Origin: Alishewanella jeotgali KCTC 22429
GTDB lineage: Bacteria; Pseudomonadota; Gammaproteobacteria; Enterobacterales; Alteromonadaceae
Reading direction: 5' to 3'
Length of the DNA stretch: 64,000 bases
NCBI RefSeq assembly: GCF_000245735.1
Contig: NZ_AHTH01000039.1
Location: forward strand, 1-64,000
The translations under genes were made by a program, and so were the position numbers. The notes below the pieces were generated by a model, which searched no databases, had not been told where the DNA came from, and worked only from the letters and a program-made list of their open reading frames with translations. Positions within the stretch are counted from its first letter, which is position 1; the number at the start of each line of letters is the position of its first letter. Shown here one piece after another: positions 46,156-54,307 of the stretch.

Positions 46156-47661
46156 ATGGACGCACAGTTAAAGCAGTTAGCCGGCTTTGTTGCCAGCGCT
46201 AATACCGTTGAAGAGTTAACCCGGCCGATATTACGGCTTATTCAGCAGTTAACTGGCCTGGAGTCGACCTACCTGACCAGTATTAATGTTGATGCTGGTA
46301 TGCAGCGTGTTGAATATGTTTTAAATGCGGGTCAGCTACAGCTGACCGAAGGTCTGGAGGTGCCCTGGCACGATACACTCTGTAAAAGAGCGCTGCAAAG
46401 TGGCCGTTTTCTTACCAGTGATGTCGCCAACACCTGGCCGGACTCTGCTGCGGCCAAAGCATTAGGATTGCAAACTTACCTCAGCGTGCCGGTACTGGAT
46501 ACCCGCGGCGAGGTTTGCGGAACCCTATGTGGTGCCAGTTCGAAGCAGGTTCAGCTGGACAACCCGGATGACGTGTTGCAGGTGCTGCAACTGTGTGCCG
46601 AACTGGTGAGTGTGCAATGGACCCGCGATAAGTTACAGCACGCCGCTTTGGCCCGGGCCAGTGCTGCTGAGCGCGAGCTTGGTAAATTACGCCTGCTGGC
46701 TGCCGTTAGCGAAATTTGCGTTGCTGCACAATCCCTTAGCCTGGCGGTGATGCAAGTTGCCCAGGTGATGCAGCGAAGTGGAGAGTGGCAGCAATTGCTG
46801 CCCTTTGAAACGCCTCAGCAACAGTTAGTGCTGTTAGATCCGGCACAACAAGCACTGCAGCAAGCGCTGGCGCAGTGGCTTGCTACGCTGAGCGCAGAGG
46901 ATCGTTGCCGCAATGTTGTTCCCCTCAACCCGGAGTTTCGCCCGCCTGAACTGTTAGATGCACCGGCTTATCTGATTAATATCTTTGTTGGGCAACAGCC
47001 GGTTGCCGGTTTGCTGGCCTTACAACTGGCGGATAGTGGCTGCTCTGAGCAATTATTAATTCTTTCCGGCATCAGTAATTCTTTATCCCTGCTGGCCGCC
47101 CGATTGGATGAGCACAGCATGTTACTGGATGCAAACCAGCAACTTACTTACCACGCCCGGCATGATGCCTTAACGGGTTTACCGAACCGTCGCTATCTAC
47201 TGGAAGAGTTGGAACGGCTGATCGCCAGAGGTGTCCGGCAACAACTGGGTTTTTATCTGATCTTCGTCGATTTGGATAAATTTAAGCTGATTAACGACCA
47301 GTTTGGTCATGAAACCGGGGATGAGTTCTTACGGCAAATTGCCCAGCGTTTAGAGCAGGTTCTGCGCAAAGGGGATTTTGTCGCCCGTCAGGGAGGCGAT
47401 GAGTTTGTGTTGCTGTGTCAGGCACCGGAGATTTCAACCGAGCAAAGTGAGCTGATTATTAATCGGATCCGGCAATGTTGCAGTGGGGTATTTTCGCTGG
47501 GTGACTTTAAGCTACTGTATCATGGCCCCAGTCTGGGAGCGGTAAGCTGGCATAGTGGTGATAGCCAGGATCTGGATTTGCTGCTTAGTCTAGCCGATGT
47601 GGCGATGTATCAGGATAAGCAGCGGCGCCGGGCAATGCCAGCGCCGCAGCTGTTAAGCTAG
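46156..47661 (+). CDS. GAF-GGDEF diguanylate cyclase
   Basis: Cytoplasmic signalling enzyme of 501 residues. An N-terminal GAF domain (about residues 10-160, with GLQTYLSVPVLDTRGEVCGT) is followed by a second less clear sensory region and a C-terminal GGDEF domain (about 335-500). The catalytic parts are intact: FVDLDKFKLINDQFGHETGD and ARQGGDEFVLLC. An inhibitory I-site RKGD lies five residues before GGDEF, so product inhibition by cyclic di-GMP is expected. No EAL domain. It is the only GGDEF gene in the window that looks active. Confidence 0.92.
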   Translation: MDAQLKQLAGFVASANTVEELTRPILRLIQQLTGLESTYLTSINVDAGMQRVEYVLNAGQLQLTEGLEVPWHDTLCKRALQSGRFLTSDVANTWPDSAAAKALGLQTYLSVPVLDTRGEVCGTLCGASSKQVQLDNPDDVLQVLQLCAELVSVQWTRDKLQHAALARASAAERELGKLRLLAAVSEICVAAQSLSLAVMQVAQVMQRSGEWQQLLPFETPQQQLVLLDPAQQALQQALAQWLATLSAEDRCRNVVPLNPEFRPPELLDAPAYLINIFVGQQPVAGLLALQLADSGCSEQLLILSGISNSLSLLAARLDEHSMLLDANQQLTYHARHDALTGLPNRRYLLEELERLIARGVRQQLGFYLIFVDLDKFKLINDQFGHETGDEFLRQIAQRLEQVLRKGDFVARQGGDEFVLLCQAPEISTEQSELIINRIRQCCSGVFSLGDFKLLYHGPSLGAVSWHSGDSQDLDLLLSLADVAMYQDKQRRRAMPAPQLLS

Positions 47662-47662
47662 G

Positions 47663-49741
47663 CTAGTCTTTGCGATAGCGCTTAAACCAGGCCAGTGCAT
47701 GCTCAATTTTGGCAATCATCCAGGATGGCCGGTTAGTCACGCCATGGCTGGCATCCGGTACCCGCACCATCACACTATCGATTTGTCGCAGCCGTAACGC
47801 CTGATAGTACTGTTCGGTATCGGCCATTGGCGTACGGCGGTCTTGCTCACCGGTAAAGAGCAGTACCGGCGTACTGACATTGGCAACCAGCGATAACGGC
47901 GAGCGTTGCCAGTAGTGCGCCTGCTGCTCCCAGGGCATACCGGGGAACTGATTGCGGATCTGACCGACATAGCTGTCGGCGGATAGCACCTTCGACGTCC
48001 AGTTCACCACCGGGTTTGTCGCTGCCGCGGCATTAAAGCGGTTGGTCAGGCCTACCGCGTAAAGGGTGCCGATCCCTCCGGCAGAGCCACCGGCAATAAA
48101 GAGGTTATTTTCGTCAATAAAGCCTTTGGCCAGCATGGCATCAACCCCCGACATATGATCCTGAAAATCATGCTCTGACGCGTAGTTGTAGTGCAGTAAC
48201 ATGGCAAAACGCTCACCATAGCTGGTGCTACCACGGTAGTTGTTATACAGCACCACATAGCCTGCTGCGGCATAGCGTTGCAGTTCAGCCGCAAACTGCG
48301 GACCATAGGCCAGATGTGGTCCACCATGAATTTCCAGGATCAGCGGATATTTTTTGCTGGGATCGAAATCAGGCGGCGTAATATACCAGGCCTGAATTTC
48401 TTCATTGCCAGCAGCAGAGGTATAACGCAGTTCTTGTACCTGGCCCAGCTTACGCTGCGATAATAAACCGCCATTTAGGTCTGTTAGCGTGCGGCTGCGG
48501 CCATTGCTAAAAACTGCGACTTCTGCCGGGCGCTGGCTGCTACCCTGGGTATAGGCGACAGTGCCGTTTGCGGCGACACTATACATGCCGCTCAGATAAG
48601 GCCGGCCCCAACTGGTGCCGCCTAAATCGGCCACCAGATCGGTCATCCGATCGCGGGTGCTAATTTGCGCAACCTTGGTTTGACCACGATCGGTGTACTG
48701 AAAGGTCAGCGTCGAATTATTCACCCAGCTTGGGCTTTCGACGCTGCGATCCAGTTCCGCTGCCAGCATCCGGATCTCGCCTGAGCGCAGATCCAGCAAC
48801 TTCAGTTTGCTATTTACATAAGAGACCGCATCCGGACGGGTATAGGTAAAGGCCAGCGTTTTGCCATCGGGTGACAGGCTCGGCTCAGCTTCTTCCCCAT
48901 CTAAACGGGTTAACTGATTAAGCTGCCGGCTTTGCACATCTACCTGATACAGATCGGCTTGCCGGCTTTGCAGCTCCCAATCCGGGTGGCGGTTGGCCGG
49001 GAAAATCAGCGCTTTGCTGTCTGCCGTCCAGGCCAGTGGCCCATTATGCTGGTAAGGGCCGCTGGTCAGTTGCTGTTCGACACCGCCTGACGCCGGAACC
49101 ACAAAGACTTGTGCATAAGCTGAGCGCATTACGCCGCGGCCATCGGCCTGATAGTAGGTACGTTCAACCACTATTGGGCTGGCTGACCAGTTTGCGTTAG
49201 CCGGCTTGCGCGGTTGATAGACGCTTTTGGCAAAGTCGGTTGCCGGTGCGGCCACCTCAGCCAAAAACGCCAGTTGCTGTCCGTCCGGCGACCAGCTGAG
49301 CTGACTGGGCCGAACTTGTAGCTGGCTGATCGCCGCAGTTTTTTGTTCGTTTAACCAGTGTACCTGGATCTGGCTGCTGCCATCACGGTCTGACACAAAG
49401 GCAATACGGTTATTATCCGGTGCCCAGCGTGGCTGGCTATAGTTGAACTTGTCGGCAAACAACGGGTAATGGGCACCGGTTGCCAGATCCAGTAGCCATA
49501 AGCTGCTTTCAGTGCGGTCAGTCATAATATTATTCTGCTGGCGCACATAGACAATCCGTTTACCATCGGCGGAAATCTGCACATCGCTGGCACCAGCCAG
49601 ACGGAAAATATCTTCGGCCTGCAGTGGCGTGAGCGCTGAAGTCGCTGCATTGTTACTGGTATTGGCGGCGGCTGGGCTAACTGCCAGGGCAGGAATGATG
49701 CTAAGGGCCGTCACCAGACTGGCCAGGGGGAACAGTTTCAT
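47663..49741 (-). CDS. S9 family serine peptidase (prolyl oligopeptidase type), exported
   Basis: A 692-residue acylaminoacyl- or dipeptidyl-peptidase-like enzyme. It has a signal peptide ending near SPAAA, an N-terminal beta-propeller with PD40/TolB-like repeats (SWSPDGQQLAFLAE, SLSPDGKTLAFTYT), and a C-terminal alpha/beta hydrolase. The nucleophile Ser lies in IAGGSAGGIGTLYAVG, the Asp in FTGEQDRRTPMAD and the His in VPDASHGVTNRPSW. It probably works in the periplasm on short peptides. Single gene, facing the cyclase gene tail to tail. Confidence 0.92.
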   Translation of the reverse strand: MKLFPLASLVTALSIIPALAVSPAAANTSNNAATSALTPLQAEDIFRLAGASDVQISADGKRIVYVRQQNNIMTDRTESSLWLLDLATGAHYPLFADKFNYSQPRWAPDNNRIAFVSDRDGSSQIQVHWLNEQKTAAISQLQVRPSQLSWSPDGQQLAFLAEVAAPATDFAKSVYQPRKPANANWSASPIVVERTYYQADGRGVMRSAYAQVFVVPASGGVEQQLTSGPYQHNGPLAWTADSKALIFPANRHPDWELQSRQADLYQVDVQSRQLNQLTRLDGEEAEPSLSPDGKTLAFTYTRPDAVSYVNSKLKLLDLRSGEIRMLAAELDRSVESPSWVNNSTLTFQYTDRGQTKVAQISTRDRMTDLVADLGGTSWGRPYLSGMYSVAANGTVAYTQGSSQRPAEVAVFSNGRSRTLTDLNGGLLSQRKLGQVQELRYTSAAGNEEIQAWYITPPDFDPSKKYPLILEIHGGPHLAYGPQFAAELQRYAAAGYVVLYNNYRGSTSYGERFAMLLHYNYASEHDFQDHMSGVDAMLAKGFIDENNLFIAGGSAGGIGTLYAVGLTNRFNAAAATNPVVNWTSKVLSADSYVGQIRNQFPGMPWEQQAHYWQRSPLSLVANVSTPVLLFTGEQDRRTPMADTEQYYQALRLRQIDSVMVRVPDASHGVTNRPSWMIAKIEHALAWFKRYRKD

Positions 49742-49836
49742 AGAACCTCAATAGCAATGATAGTTGCCTGTACCTTACCTGTTCCGGCGCGCTCTGCCAC
49801 TAAAAATCCGGCAAAGCTCATAAATTTCAGGACCAT

Positions 49837-49856
49837 CGCAGGGCGGGCGCCCTGCG
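49837..49856. other. Hairpin between XRE and S9 peptidase genes
   Basis: An eight-base perfect inverted repeat (cgcagggc/gccctgcg) with a four-base loop lies 14 bases past the XRE stop. No T-run follows on the minus strand, so it may be a weak terminator or a processing stem and not a classical Rho-independent terminator. Confidence 0.45.
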
Positions 49857-49869
49857 CTAGGTCAGTGGC

Positions 49870-50178
49870 TTAGGGTGTAAACTGCAACAGTAATACACCA
49901 CCACACAAAACACCGGCCAGAAAGGTCACGGCAGGCACCCAGAGTGGTACGCCGCCGCGGGCATCTGCTGCCGGCTCGGCGCTGGTTTGCAGCGTTAATT
50001 GTTGTCGGTCTAACGCAAAGGCGGCGGCCAGGGCTTTACTGGTTTCCAGTGAAGCAATGCCATGCACCTCCACCCGCTGAATGGTTCTGAGGCTTAGGGC
50101 ACAGATTTCGGCCAGTTGTTGCTGGGTCCAGCCTTTTTCTATTCTAAGCTGCCGGATAAGCTGTGGATTCAGTTGCAT
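49870..50178 (-). CDS. XRE-family regulator with C-terminal membrane helix
   Basis: A 102-residue protein. Residues 1-60 are a Cro/C1-type helix-turn-helix (LIRQLRIEKGWTQQQLAEIC and LSLRTIQRVEVHG). After an alanine-rich linker the protein ends with a membrane helix (VPAVTFLAGVLCGGVLLLQF), so the DNA-binding domain would be held at the inner membrane. It lies three bases downstream of the next gene upstream (50182-50604), with which it must be cotranscribed. Target genes are unknown. Confidence 0.8.
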   Translation of the reverse strand: MQLNPQLIRQLRIEKGWTQQQLAEICALSLRTIQRVEVHGIASLETSKALAAAFALDRQQLTLQTSAEPAADARGGVPLWVPAVTFLAGVLCGGVLLLQFTP

Positions 50179-50181
50179 AGC

Positions 50182-50604
50182 TTACCCCTTAAACCAGATC
50201 GCTAGGCTGTAGCCAATCAGTGCACCGCAGGCACCGCCCAGTAAACCGAACATAAAATATACGCCAAGGCGCTGCCACAACGGCTGCTGTTGCCGTAGCT
50301 GTTTCAGGTGTGCCAGCATCCTGGCCAGATCCCATTCGTCACTATCAACGGCTTTGCCATCGACCGAAAACTCGATGTAGTAGGGCCCTTTAAAAATGCT
50401 GGCGACTTTAACCCGGATCTCGGCTTTCTTGCCATCAAGTTCAAACTGGTGAGTTGAGTGATAGCGAAAACTGCGTTTTTCCGATACCAGCTGTTCATCG
50501 ACATAAACCTGTTCTTTGCCATTGCTCATTGAGCACATGACTTTAATGGTGTGGTCGCCATAGTCAAAAAAACTCAGGGTAGCGTCGGTTTGGTTAGTCA
50601 TCAT
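50182..50604 (-). CDS. Tail-anchored membrane protein of unknown function, partner of XRE gene
   Basis: A 140-residue protein whose first 90 residues are beta-rich and soluble (DYGDHTIKVMCSMSNGKEQV and FELDGKKAEIRVKVASIFKG), followed by a helix (ARMLAHLKQLRQQQPLWQRL) and one C-terminal membrane helix (GLLGGACGALIGYSLAIWF). No signal peptide, so the beta domain should face the cytoplasm. AGGAG precedes two consecutive ATGs. I do not recognise the family. The tight link with a membrane-tethered XRE regulator suggests a shared regulatory role. Confidence 0.7.
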   Translation of the reverse strand: MMTNQTDATLSFFDYGDHTIKVMCSMSNGKEQVYVDEQLVSEKRSFRYHSTHQFELDGKKAEIRVKVASIFKGPYYIEFSVDGKAVDSDEWDLARMLAHLKQLRQQQPLWQRLGVYFMFGLLGGACGALIGYSLAIWFKG

Positions 50605-50867
50605 CTTTCTCCTCGGTTGGTCTACCCCTATTACAGCGTGCCGTACCTGACAAGCGTGACGACAATAGCCTGCCAGTCCGCCTACTGTCAGCTGACAGTA
50701 AGACGACAGTTTTAGCTTTTCAATACTTTATAGAAAAATGCTGAAACTTTGATCTGGATGCTGGCAAAGGCACCCTTGTCTGACTAGGCTTTGCTTGTCT
50801 GTACAAATTAGCAGCGGTTTCGCTGATATTTGCGGACCTGTTGCCAGCTCAACGCGGGAGAGTTCTG

Positions 50868-51563
50868 ATGCGTAACCTTATCGCTTATTTACTGTTCAGT
50901 GCCTTGCTGTACGGCGCGCAGGCTATGGCTGCCGGGCAACTCTGGCTGGTAACACCACAAACGGCTACTGCGGTAGCCGCCGGGAAAGATAGCGCGTCAC
51001 CGTTACCGTCAGCGCAGCAATTACAGGCCTTTCTCAGCCTCGATATCCGTAATCGGGCAGTCACCAGCTTTGATAGTCAGCTGTTGCAATTACAGGGTAC
51101 TGGTATGCAGCCGGTGTTGGTAATGCAGTACTGTTTTGAGCAGCAAAGTTTTATTTTCCAGCCTGAATGGTTGGGGCCAACAGGCAATAATGATCTTTGG
51201 CTCAGCCCGACCTTACTGCAGCAGCTGGGCTTGCCACAGCAACGCTTGCCAATGCAGATCGATGACTTTACCGAGCAGTTTAGCGGGCAGGCCGATGAAA
51301 GTACCCAGATCCAATATCTGAGCCGGCAGATCACCGTCCGCGGCATAATCCCAAGCCGGCTGACTATACCCGGACCAGCTAACTTTGTGATCCGCAGTGA
51401 TTGTAACCCGCCAACACAACAAGAGCGCAGCGTTATGCCGCCGCACTTTTTGTTATGGTGCGATTGCCCACAGGACGATTTAGCCCAGTCATTGCAGCAG
51501 TATTTAACAGGCTTATATCGCCAGGTTGGGGTGCAGGTTCGGTTTGGTGTGCAGCGGTTGTAG
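50868..51563 (+). CDS. Exported protein of unknown function
   Basis: A 231-residue protein with a signal peptide (LIAYLLFSALLYGAQAMAA). The mature part has four cysteines (MQYCFEQ, RSDCNPP, WCDCPQ), which could pair in the periplasm, and several beta-like stretches. It ends QVGVQVRFGVQRL. I know no family for it. The ATG at 50868 follows GGGAGAG and opens the signal peptide. It is a single gene, divergent from the XRE pair across a 260-base region. Confidence 0.6.
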   Translation: MRNLIAYLLFSALLYGAQAMAAGQLWLVTPQTATAVAAGKDSASPLPSAQQLQAFLSLDIRNRAVTSFDSQLLQLQGTGMQPVLVMQYCFEQQSFIFQPEWLGPTGNNDLWLSPTLLQQLGLPQQRLPMQIDDFTEQFSGQADESTQIQYLSRQITVRGIIPSRLTIPGPANFVIRSDCNPPTQQERSVMPPHFLLWCDCPQDDLAQSLQQYLTGLYRQVGVQVRFGVQRL

Positions 51564-51987
51564 AGTAAAAATTAGGTTTGAGATTCGCCAAGTGGTTTTT
51601 TGTGCGTAAGCTCGCTGGACCAGGTGCTTTCGGAGTTAAGCGAGGCTATGTGAGGGAGCAATATGCTTGAAGCCGTTGCTATCGAAATTTATGTATAGCT
51701 TCTTCTATTTTTTATACATTTAGATTGCGTTATGTATAAGTTTTGCGTTTTTCTATCTGTATTTTTAATTTGCTTCGATAAGTCGACTAAAACTGATAGC
51801 GAATTGCCTGTTGCCAGAATCCTGATGAAGGTGAATTTAGCGGTCACATCGACGTGATAACGGTAATAAAAGCACTGCTAGACCTCAATGTGAGTATACG
51901 TTAGCCTGTAAAGCCATGACAAAGGGCGTGATAGCAAATTTATAAATCTTTTACACTATTGATTTTGATGGAGTAAATCAGGAGAGA
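51564..51987. other. 424-base gene-poor, AT-rich stretch
   Basis: No conserved gene is visible. The middle part (about 51690-51790) is much richer in A and T than the neighbouring genes. One short frame at 51732-51857 is described separately. I see no clear terminator for the upstream exported-protein gene. Confidence 0.5.
51732..51857 (+). CDS. Possible 41-residue lipoprotein-like ORF or remnant
   Basis: A short frame opening MYKFCVFLSVFLICFDKST reads like a short signal peptide ending in a lipobox-like cysteine (FLIC), then 27 polar residues and a stop. There is no convincing ribosome binding site (GATTGCGTT precedes the ATG). It may be a small lipoprotein, a truncated remnant, or chance in AT-rich sequence; chance is quite possible. 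Confidence 0.25.
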   Translation: MYKFCVFLSVFLICFDKSTKTDSELPVARILMKVNLAVTST

Positions 51988-52064
51988 TGGTGGCCCCAGC
52001 TGGACTCGAACCAGCGACCGATCGATTATGAGTCGAGTGCTCTAACCAACTGAGCTATGGGGCC
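51988..52064 (-). tRNA. ileX: tRNA-Ile2 (anticodon CAU, lysidine-modified)
   Basis: A complete 77-base tRNA with encoded CCA. On the minus strand it starts GGCCCCATAGCTCAG, has the anticodon loop ACTCATAAT, and ends GCTGGGGCCACCA. The acceptor stem pairs GGCCCC with GGGGCC. The anticodon is CAU, but the acceptor stem and T arm (GGTCGCTGGTTCGAGTCCAGC) match E. coli tRNA-Ile2 and not elongator tRNA-Met, so the C34 should be changed to lysidine by TilS to read AUA. Confidence 0.92.
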
Positions 52065-52202
52065 GTACAAACTAAACTTTTGACTTATGTGCTAACACAT
52101 CCCTGATGATCGGCACTCAGCTCGGCCATCCACGGCCTCACGCTCAAGTCTTTCGAAGTGACGTTAAGTCACTTCTCATCACCTACGGTGACCGCCTTTC
52201 GC

Positions 52203-52225
52203 CTAAGCTATGGGGCCATGCAAAC
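52203..52225 (-). repeat. Partial direct repeat of tRNA-Ile2 5' end and its upstream flank
   Basis: These 23 bases match 52050-52072 at 20 positions. They cover the first 15 bases of the tRNA (GGCCCCATAGCTTAG on the minus strand) and eight bases before it, but the rest of the tRNA is absent. Confidence 0.7.
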
Positions 52226-52322
52226 GCGAGGAAGTATAAAAACTTTTACTAACTTTGTCATCCGGCTTCTGACACTAACTTCAGTTGGTTGCTGCTTTTT
52301 TACGCTGAAAACGCTTAAAACA

Positions 52323-52348
52323 CCAAAGGCGCTAAATAGCGCCTTTGG
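52323..52348. terminator. Terminator downstream of rpoD
   Basis: An eleven-base perfect inverted repeat (ccaaaggcgct/agcgcctttgg) with a short loop lies 24 bases past the rpoD stop. On the minus strand it is followed by TGTTTTAAG. It is the end of the rpsU-dnaG-rpoD operon. Confidence 0.75.
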
Positions 52349-52371
52349 TTTCTAGCGAACAGTAATTGTAA

Positions 52372-54222
52372 TTACTCGTCCAGGAAGCTTTTTAGTACTT
52401 CAGAGCGTGAAGGGTGGCGCAGCTTACGCAGGGCCTTGGCTTCAATTTGCCGGATCCGCTCACGCGTTACGTCAAACTGTTTGCCCACTTCTTCCAGGGT
52501 ATGGTCGGTATTCATATCGATACCAAAACGCATCCGCAGTACCTTGGCCTCGCGTGCGGTTAAGCCTGCCAGTACTTCGTTAGTGGCGTTTTTCAGGCTT
52601 TCCATGGTCGCAGAGTCCAGTGGTGATTCACCGCTGGAATCTTCGATAAAGTCGCCCAGATGCGAATCTTCATCATCACCAATCGGCGTTTCCATTGAAA
52701 TCGGCTCTTTGGCGATCTTCAGCACCTTGCGGATCTTATCTTCCGGCATTTGCATCCGTTCTGATAATTCCTCTGGTGACGGCTCACGACCCATCTCCTG
52801 CAGCATTTGCCGTGAAATACGGTTCAGCTTGTTGATGGTTTCAATCATATGCACCGGGATACGGATGGTCCGCGCCTGATCAGCGATAGAGCGGGTAATG
52901 GCCTGCCGGATCCACCAGGTTGCATAGGTTGAGAACTTATAGCCACGGCGGTATTCGAATTTATCTACCGCTTTCATCAAGCCGATATTGCCTTCCTGAA
53001 TTAAGTCCAGGAACTGCAAGCCGCGGTTGGTGTACTTCTTGGCAATCGAGATCACCAGACGTAAGTTCGCCTCAACCATCTCTTTTTTCGCACGGCGGGC
53101 TTTGGCTTCACCAATCGACATCCGGCGGTTGATATCTTTAATTTTAAAGATACTAAGGCCAGTTTCTTCTTCGATCTTCTTCAGCTTTTCAATGCAGCGA
53201 ATTAATTCGTCTTTGGCTTCCGCCAGTTTTGCTGAATAAGGTTTATTACCGCTGATTTCTGCATCAACCCAGGCCGTCGAAGTTTCGTGGCCGGTAAAGG
53301 CTTTAACGAAGTTTTTCTTCGGCATCTTGGCGTATTCAACGGCGTGTTTCATTACCAGCCGTTCCTGCACCCGCACCCGGTCCATCATCTCACGCATGTT
53401 TTTAACCAGGCGGTCGAATTGTTTAGGTACCAGGCGGAAGCAGCGGAATACTTCGCTCAGCTTTTCAATTTCGGTTTTAGTGGTGGCGTGCTCGCGGCCA
53501 TTCTGCACGATAGAGTTACGGGTCACTTCGTACTGGGCACGCAGCTCGGCAAACTTCTGTTTTGCCAGCTCCGGATCCGGACCGCTATCACCGTCATCGC
53601 TATCGCCGTCGCTTTCTTCATCGCTGTCATCGTCACTGATGTCAGCATCTTCCTGATGCTCTTCCGGCAGATCCGAACCGATATTGCTGCCCATGACCGG
53701 GGCATCGTCCACTTCATTCGGATCAACGAAAGCAGACACGATATCGCTTAAGCGGATTTCTTCTGCTTCGTACTTGTCCCACTGTTCCAGCAGGTAAGTA
53801 ATGGCTTCCGGATATTCGGCGACTGAGGTTTGCACCTGGTTGATACCGTCTTCGATCCGCTTGGCGATATCAATCTCGCCTTCGCGGGTCAGCAGTTCCA
53901 CGGTACCCATTTCCCGCATATACATCCGTACCGGATCGGTAGTACGACCCAGCTCTTTGTCTACGCTAACCAGGGCCTGAGCGGCTTCTTCTACCGCGTC
54001 TTCATCGGCGGTGGCATCAGACATAATCAGATCATCAGCGTCTGGGGCACTTTCAAATACCTGAATGCCCATATCGTTGATCATGCGAATAATATCTTCG
54101 ATCTGATCAGAGTCGATAATGTCTTGTGGAAGGTGATCGTTCACTTCGGCAAAGGTCAGATACCCTTGCTCTTTACCTTTCAGGATCAGGAGTTTTAACT
54201 GCGACTGAGGACTTTGCTCCAT
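52372..54222 (-). CDS. rpoD: RNA polymerase primary sigma factor RpoD (sigma-70)
   Basis: Principal sigma factor of 616 residues. Region 1.1 opens [20 protein letters not shown]; region 1.2 has [12 protein letters not shown]; a very acidic stretch of Asp, Ser and Glu (about residues 190-215) sits in the non-conserved region; region 2 has the RPOD box [20 protein letters not shown] and the -10 recognition helix [17 protein letters not shown]; region 4 ends with the -35 helix [20 protein letters not shown]. The length matches E. coli RpoD (613). It is the last gene of the macromolecular synthesis operon, 85 bases after dnaG. Confidence 0.98.
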   Translation of the reverse strand: MEQSPQSQLKLLILKGKEQGYLTFAEVNDHLPQDIIDSDQIEDIIRMINDMGIQVFESAPDADDLIMSDATADEDAVEEAAQALVSVDKELGRTTDPVRMYMREMGTVELLTREGEIDIAKRIEDGINQVQTSVAEYPEAITYLLEQWDKYEAEEIRLSDIVSAFVDPNEVDDAPVMGSNIGSDLPEEHQEDADISDDDSDEESDGDSDDGDSGPDPELAKQKFAELRAQYEVTRNSIVQNGREHATTKTEIEKLSEVFRCFRLVPKQFDRLVKNMREMMDRVRVQERLVMKHAVEYAKMPKKNFVKAFTGHETSTAWVDAEISGNKPYSAKLAEAKDELIRCIEKLKKIEEETGLSIFKIKDINRRMSIGEAKARRAKKEMVEANLRLVISIAKKYTNRGLQFLDLIQEGNIGLMKAVDKFEYRRGYKFSTYATWWIRQAITRSIADQARTIRIPVHMIETINKLNRISRQMLQEMGREPSPEELSERMQMPEDKIRKVLKIAKEPISMETPIGDDEDSHLGDFIEDSSGESPLDSATMESLKNATNEVLAGLTAREAKVLRMRFGIDMNTDHTLEEVGKQFDVTRERIRQIEAKALRKLRHPSRSEVLKSFLDE

Positions 54223-54307
54223 AGAGACTTATCTTCCACCAAAGTTGTTAATCTAAAAATGCGAACTAGCGATTATAACAAAGCGGGGCTTTTCTAGCCA
54301 GCCGCCG

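Larger units (their letters stand above)
52065..52371 (-). other. 307-base spacer with partial tRNA copy and a run of hairpins
   Basis: Between rpoD and tRNA-Ile2. It holds the rpoD terminator, a 15-base copy of the tRNA 5' end (described separately), and three small hairpins: a perfect eight-base stem gaagtgac/gtcacttc with loop gttaa (52155-52175), cacc/ggtg (around 52180-52191), and ggcc/ggcc (52124-52137). No protein gene seen. It may be the relic of a second tRNA gene plus a structured repeat. Confidence 0.55.

Noticed and set aside
51988-52064. Reading the CAU tRNA as elongator tRNA-Met
   Set aside because: The GGCCCC acceptor stem and the GGTCGCTGGTTCGAGTCCAGC arm fit tRNA-Ile2, while E. 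coli elongator tRNA-Met starts GGCTACGTAGCTCAG. The Ile2 call is better supported.
52050-52225. Attachment site of an integrated element at the tRNA gene
   Set aside because: The repeat covers the 5' end of the tRNA, while integrases usually use the 3' end, and no integrase or cargo gene lies between or beside the copies.
53570-53660. Acidic low-complexity tract in RpoD as a possible expansion
   Set aside because: E. coli RpoD has a similar acidic stretch at the same place, so it is a normal part of the sigma factor non-conserved region.
53287-53751. Open frame of 154 codons antisense to rpoD
   Set aside because: The rpoD frame on the other strand is unambiguous, and this frame only mirrors its codons, including the acidic repeat region.
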